Assembly: GCA_019096065.1 (NCBI GenBank)
Contig: JAGUCH010000009.1
Location: forward strand, 1,870,001-1,934,000
Direction of reading: 5' to 3'
Length of the DNA: 64,000 nucleotides
Source of the DNA: Paracyclopina nana
Lineage: Eukaryota > Arthropoda > Copepoda > Cyclopoida > Cyclopettidae
Below the pieces are notes generated by a model. It searched no databases, had not been told where the DNA came from, and saw only the letters and a program-made list of their open reading frames with translations. Shown here piece by piece: positions 33,927-45,827 of this stretch. A program made the translations under genes and the position numbers. Position 1 is the first letter of the stretch; each line of letters opens with the position of its first letter.

Positions 33927-35619
33927 ATGCCTCTTACTATTCAAACAGTCGTTGAATTTGATGATAACCCAACTCTGAAGCCAACAGGTAAAAATAATGG
34001 TGTACTGCAAAAATCTACGGTTTATTGAGTTCAAGGTGCCATAAAACAGGTTTTTCATAGTACGATTCACTAAGTAGTACAAAAGTACGCTATGCTAAAT
34101 CGGCTTTTACTTGCTTCAATAAAGTGCTATATGCTGAATTTTCATTGCAGTTGTTGATGAAGAAGTTGTATTTCTTCTAGATTTGGGTAGCAGCAAGTTG
34201 CACCTGACTCTTGAAAAAGACGACTTGAAACAATTCAAAAATAACGCCTACAATTGGTAAAAATCATTGATGCAAAATTATGATGTTGTTTCTCACAGCT
34301 ATTTGCGAATTCTAGCCAATTGGAGGCACTGAAGAAAACCTTGGGGAAATGCAAGCCCTCAGAGCAAACTCAGGCAACTTGCTTTGCAATGTTAAGCGGA
34401 TTGATGATGACTTTATACAGCACTTTTTATGGGTGGATTGACGATTCCATCGATATCAGCACTATTTTGATGCTCAGAGGCCTCATTCAAATTGTCCTCA
34501 TGATTATACTGAATTTCGTCTTTTCTGGTAACTATCGACCTATTCCACCTGCAACCCAAATTGAGGACATTCCAACTGAGAAATTAAATAGGTACATATT
34601 TAAAAATTAAAGAATATTACATGGTAACTAAAATGCTGTTTTTAGGGCGTCAGCATATTTAAAAAGGCATTGGGTTTTGAGTGCTGTAGCTTTAATGTCA
34701 GTTGCAAGCTTCATTGGAGGACTTCGCTTGACATTCATATTTTTGGCCCTTCATGAAAGTCCCATGGGAAGTGTCCACTCGATTATCCAAGGTGGACCAG
34801 TCTTGGTCATGGTCATAGGACATTTCTTCCTTGGTGACAGAATGACAATTATAAGATGCCTCTCAGCTCTCGGCTTGATGACTGGAATTTTTCTAATTGC
34901 CAAGCCTTCAAGTTTCACTGAAGGAACAGAAGAGGTAATTTGAATTAAGGCATCATGTAATCATCATGCTTCATGATTTTTCCATTTTCCAGGAGATGAG
35001 TGTTGCAATTGGACATTGCTTTGCTGTTGGAGCTTTGGTCTTGTCAGCAATTGGAGCTTGTCTCACCAAGCCACTCTCTTCCATATTTTCAAGGGTATTC
35101 TATTAGAAAGCATGAATTTATGGACAAATCTTAGAAGCATGTATTTTGCCATTTAGATGAGCATATCTCTGTACTTGGGCATTTTCATCTTCATTGTTGG
35201 AGTGGCCATGTGTGGTGCCATTGATGGCTTTGCCCCAAAACTTCCTGCTGATGGCAAAATTTGGTCAATAGCCTTTTTTGTTGGCCTTCTTGGTGTGTCA
35301 CAACAATTATGTTTGATAGCTGCAATTAAAATAGGCTCACCTGCAAGAGTGACTCTCATAAGAAGCCTTCAAATTGCTTTAAGCTTTTTGATTCAGGTAA
35401 CAAATTAACATTTATCCATAGTCCCTTGCATTAAAGTTTTTCTTTCTATTACTTTAGGTTTATGGGTTGAATCAGCCAGCCAAACCCACAGAAATTATTG
35501 GAGCTTCCATCATCTTGCTCACTGTGGGAATCACATCATTTGAGAGGCAAATCTTGGCCCTTTTGGGCTACATTCCTGCACTGTGGAAAAAACTGCAAGG
35601 CATCACAGCTTTCATGTGA
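33927..35619 (+). CDS. SLC35G-like drug/metabolite-transporter superfamily protein, 411 aa
   Basis: A multi-pass membrane transporter of the EamA/SLC35 fold. Exons: 33927-33987, 34151-34256, 34316-34591, 34646-34934, 34993-35094, 35157-35396, 35458-35619; all phases agree. After about 75 hydrophilic residues there are some ten hydrophobic helices in two EamA-like halves. Seen: MLSGLMMTLYSTFYGWIDD, RGLIQIVLM, the conserved first-half end HESPMGSVHSIIQGGPVLV with FLGDRMTIIRCLSALG and GIFLIAKPSSF, and the second half with ARVTLIRSLQIALSFLIQ. This pattern fits SLC35G acyl-malonyl-condensing-enzyme-like members; the substrate is unknown. The start is set by a TATA/initiator pair 65 bp upstream. 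Confidence 0.85.
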
Positions 35620-36467
35620 AAATTCACCTACTACAATGTGACAAAAGCTTTTCAATATTCGCTGTGCATGCATATCTGTACTAGGATGTTCAATGTGCAT
35701 CACAAAGTCTAAATTGGATAATAAATGCAATGAAAAGCAGTTCATAAGCGGAAAATTGTAAAAGGATTTTCGCAACAAACACAATTGGTAATCACAAAAC
35801 CCAGCCATTATAAGTCACGGCTTCATCTGTGAAAGGAAGATAACCAGAGGTACTATGCCTTAGGAGAGTCTTCCAGAATACGCAGTGAAGCCAAAGTCTT
35901 GAATAAAGAACTTCGTACAAAAGCGCCGAGTAAGGACAACTTGTTGATATGGGAAACAAAACAGAACTGACTATATTTTCGCGGTTATCAGTGGAACAGC
36001 GAAACTGACATAAAGCTGAGATCATCGTATCGTCGAGTGCTGGGCTTCGAGGTTTGGTGAAAGTCGAGTCGATCTTTCCTTCAATCTGCTTTATGGATCA
36101 TTTTTGTCAGTCTCTTCCTAGCAAATTCAGTGTTATCTAAATAAAAATACGAAAATGTGGGCGTTTCAGAGAGCAATTTATAGTTTTGACAGCTAGCCAT
36201 TCAAGCTTGTTTTGCTTAGCTTTCTATTTCAGCAGCTGGCCTCAAAGTCAGCTGATGGACTGAATTTTTCTTGATTGATCAACAAACTTCTACAGGTTAG
36301 TCTCTTAGCTCTTTTATGTGTATACTCATTTGGGTAGAAGGAATTTCATACTAGTGTGGTCAGGATAAGTTTTTTTATGGAGTGCAAAAACCGGTTTACA
36401 CATGCTTCCACCCTTGAAATAGGTGACCTTAGGAAAGTTTCACTTTCAACTCAGACGCCAAGCCAAG
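35620..36467. other. Intergenic, no supported gene
   Basis: 3' UTR of the SLC35G-like gene (AATAAA at about 35720) and upstream leader of the next gene. Nothing else is recognised. Confidence 0.4.
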
Positions 36468-37828
36468 ATGAGGTTGATCATTTTGGAGGATGATGCTGCT
36501 GTTGGTGACTGGGCTGCCAAGTATGTGGTTAAAAGGATCAATGAGTTCAAGCCAAACCAAGACAAGTATTTTGTCCTTGGACTGCCCACAGGTGAGCAGT
36601 AATATCCATATTTTGGTGATACTAAAAATATGCACATTTGAACTACTCTTTCTTGTGAAAGTTGGAGTTATTTCATAAAATTGCATTTTAGGAAGCACTC
36701 CCTTGAAAATGTACTCAAAATTGGTTGAGTACTACAAAGCTGGCAAGGTGAGCTTCAAGTATGTCAAGACTTTCAACATGGACGAGTATGTTGCGCTGCC
36801 TAGGGATCATCCAGAATCCTACCACCACTTCATGTTCCACAACATCTTCAAGGTAAACAAGGTTCACTTTTACAGCTCCGCAACAATCCAACATGCACTC
36901 ACGCAACCTCGTATCACGTTTCAACAGCACATTGACATTGATCCTGCCAACGTTCACATCCTGGATGGAAATGCGCCTGATTTAGTGAAAGAGTGTGATG
37001 AGTTTGAGGCTCAGATCACCAAAGCTGGTGGCATTGAGCTCTTCATTGGTGGCATTGGTCCGGATGGTCACATTGCATTTAATGAGCCCGGATCATCTCT
37101 AGTGTCCAGAACCAGAGTCAAGACATTGAACCAGGTTGCTCAAGTCATTCCGGATTCAAGCCATATTGATAAAGCGAAATACCTTTTTTCCTGCAGGAAA
37201 CAATCCAGGCAAATGCTCGCTTCTTTGGAGGAAACCTTTCACAGGTACTTTGATGTGTGATGTAATAAAATGTCTATTTCTGGCCTTTTCCCTGCTGAAG
37301 GTCTTCTTCGCAGGAAAATGATATACTCTGCAGTAATGTGCAGTAATGTCGAGCAGTATTTTTAGCCAAGTCTCGCGTGATCCTTGCATTTATTGTCTGG
37401 TACTTTCTAATGTATATCATTTTTGTAAAGGTGCCGAAGCAAGCTTTGACTGTTGGAGTTGGTACAGTCATGGATGCCAGAGAAGTCATGATCTTGATCA
37501 CCGGAGCCCACAAATCGTTGGCCTTGCATATGGTAATCCTGCTTTCACTTTTTGCATGACAATCAATTCATTGTGAACGAAAAAAATATTGCTCCCCTGG
37601 GACCTACTGCGTTTACAATTCATTTACTTTTTTTAGGCCATCGAAGAAGGAATCAATCATATGTGGACTGTGTCTGCTTTTCAGCAGCACCCCAAAACCT
37701 TGATGATTTGCGATGAGAATGCCACTCTGGAGCTCAAAGTGAAAACAGTCAAGTACTTCAAGGAGTTGTGGGACGTCCACAGCACTCTTAATAAAGAGGC
37801 CACTCCCAGCCCCAATGGATCATCATAA
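36468..37828 (+). CDS. GNPDA (Oscillin): Glucosamine-6-phosphate deaminase (isomerase)
   Basis: Converts glucosamine-6-phosphate to fructose-6-phosphate and ammonium, feeding hexosamine into glycolysis. Cytosolic hexamer in known homologues. Exons: 36468-36591, 36692-36852, 36928-37134, 37197-37244, 37431-37532, 37637-37828; 277 aa (human about 289). Catalytic residues fall at the family numbering: Asp72 in FNMDEYV, Asp141 and His143 in [12 protein letters not shown], and Glu148. Also seen: [12 protein letters not shown] for phosphate binding, [30 protein letters not shown] and [16 protein letters not shown]. Intron 2 (36853-36927) is 75 nt, a multiple of three with no stop, so it reads through; family alignment (FHNIFK joined to [14 protein letters not shown]) shows it is an intron. 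AATAAA at about 37864. Confidence 0.96.
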
Positions 37829-38927
37829 AGGCCAATTTTCCAAGATACTACATGTCTTTTTCTCAATAAAACAAGGGCCTTTTTGTGCGAGCCCTTTTTT
37901 GAGCAGCCGCAATATTTTTTATCCCCCTAGCTTCTTCTGACAAATGTGCATTTTGCGCTAAAGTCAAAGTTCTCCTTCTGAGTAAGAGCGAGGTGTGGCC
38001 TTAGGCAAGTCTGCCGAAATTCCCAACAGATCAAGCTCCTTTTTGGCCCCTAGTCACCGTTTTAATGTGGACAAGAAGGCCACGGCACTCTGTTATACAC
38101 CAGTATATGTTACACATTCTAATTGAGCCCCAAAGATCCACTCTGATTTTGGAAGGTCGTCCAAAGCTTTGGTGTCAAAGTGGGTAGCAATGTGGCTTTC
38201 TTTTTTATGCTCTACAGTTCTTATGGTGACGTCATTTTTGTGGCCTTGTTCTCGCGCTTTTTGGCCCAGCCTTCGAGGCCTTGGCGAGGGCGGATAAAAC
38301 ACATCATCTTCTTATCTGCAGCTTCTGTTCTACACCACTTTTCTGCTTGCTGGCTTTTTTCCTCTGGGTGCGGTGGTGGCTCAATTTGACACTGCACTAG
38401 CTCAATTTTCCAAGCTGGAATGTAGTAGCACATTGATTTATACCATTAATGCTACTTAATGCAGACGTCTGGAATACATTTTTTCCAGAGTGTCTGTATG
38501 GAAAAAAGATTCTGTAAGGACTGACAAATGTGCGATAATTTCGTGAGAAAAAGGGTGATAGGCTTCTCTTCACATTTGCATTTTTTAAAGTAAGTGCACT
38601 TGGCTAATTTGCGCAAGTACCTAGAAATGGCCGGCTGGTGCTTATTGTGGCAACTACTTCATATTTTTTCTGCAATAACCTTGAATGTTGGTCTTGTCCG
38701 CGTTTATTGGGGTATATCATGAAGAAGAAGCCTTATATACTACACATTTTACCCTGCTGAATTCCCATAAATGTCGCCAAAAAAGGCCAGCAGCTATGAA
38801 ATAAAGCACTGTAAACGTAACCTAGCTTTGCTTTACTTTAGCACTGAGTGGCATTGTTATAAAAACGTGTGACACTTCAGAAGCAATTTTTTTTAAAAAA
38901 AGAAGCTTTAAATAATAGCTTGGGTTG

Positions 38928-38941
38928 GTGCCATCTAGCGG
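38928..38941 (-). promoter_or_regulatory. CTCF-like motif
   Basis: The minus strand reads CCGCTAGATGGCAC, matching all 14 positions of CCRSYAGRKGGCRC. Confidence 0.55.
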
Positions 38942-39612
38942 TCAGTTCTTGCAACTTTAATAGAGTGTTGCAAGTTTCCAAAAAGCCCTTTAGTAGCCCA
39001 AGTTTTGCAAATAAATATTTAGTAGCAGAATTGTCCTTTTTGAAATTGAGTTGGACCAGGGCGTGCTCGTGCACGCAATTTCTAGCCTTGCAACTGCCGC
39101 AGACAGCTATGTAGTACTACAGCAGCAGTAGCGTAAGTTCACTTATTGTAGTTCAGTGTAGTTGTGCCAGGTGCTTCTATCACAAAACATTCAGCTGCCA
39201 CTGTTCGCTGTTCAAAACAGGACATCATACGTGAAACTGAACTCATAGGGTAAGCAGCCGGCTAACGTAGCATTCTTTGTTGTTGGATCCAGCTCATTTT
39301 TTTAATTGGAGGTTAAATTTGTTTATCTCGTAATTACGAGAGTAAAATGGCATTAAATTTTTAGAGTGGCCCATAAATACACATCTGTATACCGACTAAG
39401 CTTGTGAATTTTGTGCATTAAAGGTGCTGACCCGACTTCAAGAGTCCCTGGGAGAGCAAACGAATCGGCGGCCTCCGAGGCCGGCTAGAAAGCCTTGTGC
39501 TAAAGCGGCGGCCTCCACTGACTTTACGAGGCGCTCCAGCTTGTTCAGCCCCTGCAATAACTGCTGGGACAGTCGCAACTCAGTGTCAGTTGGAATTGTG
39601 CAAATCTGGGCT

Positions 39613-39626
39613 GCGCCACCTAGCGT
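39613..39626 (-). promoter_or_regulatory. CTCF-like motif near the ELMOD2 start
   Basis: The minus strand reads ACGCTAGGTGGCGC, 13 of 14 positions. It lies 76 bp before the ELMOD2 ATG, a promoter-proximal position. Confidence 0.55.
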
Positions 39627-39701
39627 GGAACTAGTTAACGGACCACTCGCCGCCCCGCGAAAATTCAAACGGACTAAAATGCTCAAGTAGTGCGCCACAC
39701 C

Positions 39702-42700
39702 ATGGATTTTGTGCAGAATATCCTCCATTGGCTGCTGTGGTATTTTAGGCCAGTCATCAAGTGGTTTCTTAGGCAAACCACTCGACTGTGCGAGCTTCAA
39801 CGCATTTGCTATGGAGAAGCCCCTGGAGCCCACAGAACCTGTGCTGTTGGTAATTTCCTATTTTTCCCCCATTTTATTTTTGTGATTTTCTTTATTTAAA
39901 AAAAAATCTTTAGAAAATTCGCTGGTGCAGAGCCGGAGCCCACGCATCTTAGAGGCCTTGGAAGTCATGTATAAAGAGGCATTGGAAGCCCAGAAAAGTG
40001 ACCAGAAAAAATCCTCGGATGCCTCCGTCCTGATCACGACAGCTGACGAGGATAGCACAAAGCAAGAGGAGCTAGCTACTGATCGGATGGTTATTGATTC
40101 TGCCATCAATGTCATCCTCCATGTCAAGAAAATCAAGAGGGACCTGCATATTCAGTAAGTGCCCACCAAAAAATATTCCAATTCCTGTGGGACAATCTGC
40201 ATGGCGTATTTATTCTGTCAATGCCTGTCATTGATCTTTTGCTCTGGTTTTCGGCCTCTGTTTGCTCCAATTTACTGGCATTTGTAATGAAAAGCTAACA
40301 TTTAGGGTTTTAGGCAGTGCTAAAGATAGCTTTTTTCAGCCAATTTCCTATTTGCAGTTGTTGCAGCACAGCTTTCAAAGCTTTTCCAAGCTCTCTTGGG
40401 AGCTTCCAAACTTTTGACTCTAGGTAGAAAAGAGATGGAAGCTTCAACTTTGCTACAAAAGCTGTTTCATGCTACAACACATCACTCTATTCAATATTGC
40501 AAGAACCAGAGAAACTTTATTGTAGCAACTTTACGCATAAAGTTCGCCATTGACGTCATTTCCTTCGAGTGCGATCTTTGTGATAGCTTTTTCAGTACTG
40601 CAGTAAGGCGTTTTCTTGAGAGCGCCACCTAGCGGCAAAAAAATTAATTGAAGAAGAGAATTTTGTACATGGGCTGATATGTCGTGCAATGTTGAAAACC
40701 AGTTTGATATTGCTTTGCGGATATTTTATTGCACATTACATATACTTATATGGCGGCAAAAAATGCTTTCGAATTATTCTACCGATTTATCGGAGAAAGG
40801 ACGGATTGCAGAAATTCAGCGAATCGATCAAAATCTTTTACTAACTGTAACCGGTTCCACTCGCGAGTATAGCCGGTTACAGTTAGTAAAATACAAGCAA
40901 TAGAATATTCTATCTTGAAGTTAGGTTATTGTCCTTGCTTGTCATTATTACACTTGAGATCTTGGTCATGAAGATGATGATGAAGATGTGCGTGACCTTG
41001 CAGCTGTAATTACACATATATGCATATGTTCCCCACATAGTACTGCTATCTGTCAAAAATAGAACAGCCATTTGATGCATTGGCTATTGCATCGAAAAAA
41101 ATGTTCAGCCTAGAAAAAATCCAATTTCTACAGAAATTGGAAAGCAATCGGTTTTTAGCTCTGTTGGCCATTTGTTGGGGGGAAACAAATGCTCCCTTGG
41201 GATTACACATCTTGGGCCTTGACCACGTGGAAGGAGAAAAATGATACTCCTCTGTACATAAACTAGCAGTATTCCAGGTCAAATGAAACCGCAATACTAC
41301 ATTTGGCCTTGTAGCAGGATACTTCTTCTCCGATAATGGAGTGAGTCTAAATATGTACCATCGAAACTGACCGCAATTTGTGCTGTCGTTAATAGGAAAA
41401 GGATAATCATTTCGTGCTGTCATGGCCGAACAATACGAGCGTTACGTAATCACCCACGTGGGCCTTTTTCCAATTGCAGATTCGTCCATTCTTTGGATGC
41501 TTGTTTGCGTCAAATGTGCGGCTACAAATTGCTGGTATCCGAGGTGGAGCAGCTCCGCTCCATACCCTACGACTCTGAGAATCTCCAGCATGAGCAGATG
41601 CTCCTCCAGCTCTGGAGCTACCTTCAGCCGGGCATCCCACTTTTGACGCGAAAAACCAAGCAATGGCAAAATATCGGCTTCCAAGGGGACGACCCCAAAA
41701 CTGACTTCAGAGGCATGGGAATCCTCGGCCTCCAAAACCTTTTGTAAGTTTCACTCCTACATATATTGCTAGTTAAGGGGGCTTTTATGTCCTGTTCATG
41801 TACGCCCCAAACTCCTTAGGAAAATGCACGAAAAACACCTCAAGGAAAGGAGAAAAATTGTCGTATGACAAGCGCCAGCTGATACTAAAAAATCAGATCG
41901 ACTTTAAGCCAACTTGAAAGTAAACAAATCTAATTTTGGCTCTAAAGTGCTCCACATTTTAGTCCTTTTGAGGAAAATCACAAGATAAATTTCAACGTGT
42001 ATAAAAGAAACATGATGTAATATAGTTTGTGTTGAAATATGCTGAAAACCATGAGACAAAATAGCAAAAATTGCCATTAAAAACGCTGCTCGGCCCCAAG
42101 CTGAACTTGAAGAGCGGCAGTTAGCAACAGATTCACTTTTCCTTATGACAATTTTTTCCATACCTTGAGGCATTCTTAATACATGAACAGGGCATTAGAC
42201 CAGTACTGTACCAGAGTATAATTTGCATATAAATTTGGCAGGCCTATAGTGGCCTACTTCTGCCTGGGCAGAGTTACTATGTACAGTAAAAGGCAATTGT
42301 GAAGAAAATGGGCCCTAAAAAGGGAGGCTTTTTCTAAGGCTGGTCCAACTTACAAAATGAAGTTTTTTGTACGCGTATGTGTACTACTAATTGCTATCCT
42401 ATATATCACAATTTTTCAAAGCGTGGTCACGACAACAGCAGCAGGAGTAGCAGCCGTGCCAGTCATATATAAATAAGGAAAACTTCCTGCCCTTAATGGG
42501 GCCATGATTGTGAAAGCCCTGAGTATTACTAGCAAGCTTTGTGTTCAACTTGTAGTGCTAATGAACAGGAGCAGCAAACTGCTTGCAGACTTATAAGAGC
42601 CTTGATTTTATGCTGTATACCAAGTTGGTGGGAAATTAGCTCAGAAAACATTATAATACACATTTTTTGGATTTGCACTGCTAATTTGCTCGTTTCTTCC

Positions 42701-43933
42701 ATGTTGCAGATACTTTGCCAAGGAGTACAATACAGCGGCCAAGCATATTTTATCACACTCGCATCATCCAAAGCACGGGTAATTAATTAAGGCTAATGCA
42801 GTTGATAGTAATTGTGAGCACAGTGTGGAGACCAAGAGCTGGTGACCTCTCATGATACTTTAGTAGGATAATCGCCCACTGTGCAGAGCCATAAAAATGA
42901 GTGTACTGAGATTTGATGGACACAGTGGGCATTGTAGTCGGTCCAGGATTTTCCGACACTTTTTTGCTAGACTAGCTGTAATTGTGTTGAAAGTGTTTCC
43001 CTCTGCATTTCCTCGTTGACTGATCATGGTGGGAGCATAGGCTGCTCATTTTTACCTTAAAATTGCAATTATGGAAGGCAAATCGGCCTAGAGTCCCACC
43101 ATGTGAGAAAGGCAGCATTAATTCATTACATGTTTCAGTTTTTATACTGCATTGCAATCCTATACCCCCACCGTGAGGTAAGGCTACTCAAAATACAAAT
43201 ATGAAAGCATATGCAAATATCTTACAACGCACTTTTTGATACTATTCCGTTGCTATAAAAAATCAAGTGTGCGCCCCCTTGAAACTGGATGTGGGAAAAA
43301 TAAATAAAAAGAGGAGGCTAGAGTACGCTTTAAAAATCGTTTCCAAGTTTTTTTTTCTTCATATATTGGCACAGTCGTTATTATCGCTGTTAATTGTCCT
43401 GCTTGCGTTACGTATAGCGTGCATAATTGCGCCTAAAACTTTTTGCTTTTCCCTTCATAAAAGTGTTTCTTTTTGCACTTGCTTTTTGCATGCAAATCCA
43501 CTTTTCCAGAGTCTAAGGTCAGTAGCCTGATTAAAACAAGCTCAAGAAAAAAATCAATTTTCCTGTACAATTGAAATATGTCACTGATTAAAATACGCCT
43601 TTTTTCTTGCGCTGCAGATACAGTTTTGCCATTGTTGGCATCAATTTGACGGCCATGGCCTACAAACTGCTCGTGGATGGATGTGCCAAAACTCACATGT
43701 TCAACGTTTGTGCGAACAGCAATGTGGACAATGAACGTAAGCCGATGCTCAAGCACTTCCACCATTTGTACTCCTACCTCTTTGTCGAGTTTGACAAATT
43801 CTGGCTGGCGGAAAAGCCACGTGACGTGATGGAGTTCAACCGAATTCGCGACCTTTTCGAGAACAACGTGCGCACTCTGTTGGCGGATCGAGGCACTCAC
43901 TTCAAGATCAACATCACAGTGGACAACGTTTGA
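39702..43933 (+). CDS. ELMOD2: ELMO domain-containing protein 2-like Arl/Arf GAP, 345 aa
   Basis: ELMOD proteins are GTPase-activating proteins for Arl2 and Arf family GTPases. Exons: 39702-39849, 39914-40154, 41480-41743, 42710-42778, 43618-43933; all phases agree. The N-terminus (WLLWYFRPVIKWFLRQTT then CELQRI) matches the hydrophobic ELMOD2 start. The ELMO domain begins at CGYKLLVSEVEQLR and contains the GAP signature W-x-x-I-G-F-Q-G-x-D-P-x-T-D-F-R-G-M-G with catalytic Arg207, then LQNLLYFAKEY, YSFAIVGINLTAMAY and EFDKFWLAEKPRDVMEFNRI. Introns 2 and 4 are unusually long for this locus (1.3 kb and 0.8 kb); intron 2 holds a perfect-stem palindrome and a CTCF-like site. AATAAA at 44101. Confidence 0.93.
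40622..40635 (-). promoter_or_regulatory. CTCF-like motif in ELMOD2 intron 2
   Basis: The minus strand reads CCGCTAGGTGGCGC, a full match to CCRSYAGRKGGCRC. It lies 200 bp from the palindrome at 40836-40891. Confidence 0.6.
40836..40891. repeat. 56-bp near-perfect palindrome (19-bp arms) in ELMOD2 intron 2
   Basis: Arms 40836-40854 and 40873-40891 are exact reverse complements (TTTTACTAACTGTAACCGG). The exact centre is a second perfect palindrome, ACTCGCGAGT (40859-40868), separated from the arms by four unpaired bases on each side. Both share the same axis at 40863/40864. Confidence 0.95.
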
Positions 43934-44645
43934 GCATATCACAATTTAGGATACCAAGGACAATAATCGGCTCTTTTGAAGGATAATCCTTTTCGAAATG
44001 CATTGCATGACTCCGCTCTCTCGGATTTTCAAAGGCCACTGTGATATATACCAGCTTATTACCATTATATACACTTCACCTATGATAATTGCGAGCATCA
44101 AATAAACGGATCAAATTTTGAGGATCATTTCAAGTTTAGTTGCTACAAGGATCTACTGCTATAAGTCATGTTGTTGGGGAACAACTTTTTGGGACTTGAT
44201 GTTGTTGCTCTTTTGTTAGTACGTCTACATCTGCAGAGTTTATTTCAATTTGGCAATTGCACTCATAGAAGCTCACGATTGATTTCAACGATTGACACAC
44301 AAACGGCCAATCTATAACTGCAATTATTTTTACAAGTCAATGTCCATTTGATAAATAGATGGTTGTCTACTTAAAACTGGATGATGTGGAGGGACAAGTT
44401 GGGGGAGGGCAAAATACTGAATTTGTCACCGTTTTTGTCGAATTCAGGTCCAATTTGTAGCAAGGAAACATGTTAAATAATTAATCTTGGGACCACGAGA
44501 GGAGAGTACAAAACTTTGATCGATCACTTTTTGCACAATATTCTTCCTAGTACACAGGGTGAATGTTAAAAAATAGTCTACTATATGTACAGATCTGCTT
44601 TAAGGTGATGCTGGTCATTGTTACGAAAAAAAATATCTTCAGCTT
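43934..44645. other. Convergent 3' ends of ELMOD2 (+) and nocturnin (-)
   Basis: AATAAA at 44101 on the plus strand serves ELMOD2, and TTTATT at about 44240 gives AATAAA on the minus strand for nocturnin. No gene is seen. Confidence 0.45.
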
Positions 44646-45827
44646 CTACAATCTGGAACGGATCAGTTTGAAGTCAGCCACCAAGGAGAGATGATCGGAT
44701 GCGAAATTCATGCTGGGCAGTCTGGTTTCGCCAATTTGGTCACCACTGGGCATCTCCAGGACAGCCTCAACCCTCAGTTGCTCTGGAGTGTAGAAAACAT
44801 AGTCCAAAGTCTGGATATGCTCGCCATCCTCGCGGATCTTCCACGTGGTGTACTCGGGCTCTTTGTTGTTGGAATCCAAATAGGCTGAGGACATCCTTTA
44901 AAAAATGAAAAATCTTTTGATCGGCAGGTGCCATTTTTTAAAAGCAGCTGCATACCTGATGTCAGCTGATGTGGTCATGGTCTGATAAACCGGTTCAGTT
45001 GGCTCGGCATTAAAGTCCCCCGAGCAAATGACGGGCCTTCCTTGGGCTTGGTCACCCAGGAACTCCATCAGATCTTTGCCCTGCTCATTCCTCAAAGTTG
45101 GCATTAATGCACCATTTCTGGCTTTTAAATGGGTGGTGGCGAACACAACCTCCTGACCGGTTTTCTTCGACCTCAACGTGGCGGAGAGCACAATCTGGGC
45201 AAATTAGGTTAGCCAAATGTCGAAATGCAGTGCAAAAATCGCTCTCACCTGGTTACTTTGCACCTGCCACACCTCCAAGACGCGGCTATCCAGCTTGACC
45301 AGGTCGAATTTGTCCTTTTTGTAGAAAATGGCGCAGCCATCCGGGCCCGCGTTTTCAGCCAAGTACAGGCAGGGTGAATCCGGTTTGGGTGTGAAATGTC
45401 CCACGTAGCCCAGAGAAGCCAGCGATTTTCGAAAAAACCGAAAATGATCAATTTCCTGGAGGCAAATGACGTCAGCATTGTGCATGGCCATCTCTTCCAG
45501 CATGCGGAATCTTCTGGAGCGCCATTCCAGCGCTTTTGGCGGGCATTTCACAAAGTTGTCATTTCCCGTTCCGAGGGCTTGGGAAAGGGCGTTCCATTGG
45601 AACACCCTGATGTTCTCGGACTCCTGGTAGGGCACACTGGTGGTCCTGCCATGATCAGCTGATTTGACGCGCCATTGGCGCGCCATCGGCGCACTAATTC
45701 CGCCCTGCTGCACGGCGCACTGGTGCAGAAACTGCGCCAACGCAATCCTCTCCCTTGGGTAGTCCACATCATTGTCATCGGCATCAGGTCTTGGCGAGAT
45801 CTTCGGCATTGAGGTGAAACTGCCCAT
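44646..45827 (-). CDS. NOCT (curled): Nocturnin-like NADP(H) 2'-phosphatase / CCR4-type EEP-family enzyme, 355 aa
   Basis: Nocturnin is a circadian-regulated member of the exonuclease-endonuclease-phosphatase family. It was long described as a deadenylase and more recently as an NADP(H) 2'-phosphatase. Exons on the minus strand: 45249-45827, 44956-45194, 44646-44895; phases agree. Seen: the Mg-binding asparagine/glutamate motifs (FQWNALSQALG, VICLQEIDHF); FTPKPDSPCLY and PDGCAIFYKKDKF typical of nocturnin; FATTHLKARNG; the catalytic SGDFNAEPTEPVY; LDYVFYTPEQL; and the final SDHLSLVADF. About 75 residues precede the domain, with RQWRVKSADH as a possible basic segment. An MGSFTSMPK start could be N-myristoylated (Gly2, Ser5-like context). 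Confidence 0.93.

Larger units (their letters stand above)
37829..39701. other. Intergenic region and probable ELMOD2 leader
   Basis: No supported gene. Two strong CTCF-like sites lie at 38928-38941 and 39613-39626. The last 280 bp (39424-39700) is clearly GC-richer, contains GGCCTCCGAGGCC words, and is open in both directions (minus frame 39438-39833). I take it as promoter or 5' leader, with a minus-strand gene not excluded. Confidence 0.4.

Noticed and set aside
39438-39833. 131-codon minus-strand frame overlapping the ELMOD2 first exon
   Set aside because: It lies opposite a confirmed coding exon and a GC-rich leader, with no downstream exons; more likely a shadow of GC-rich sequence, though not fully excluded.
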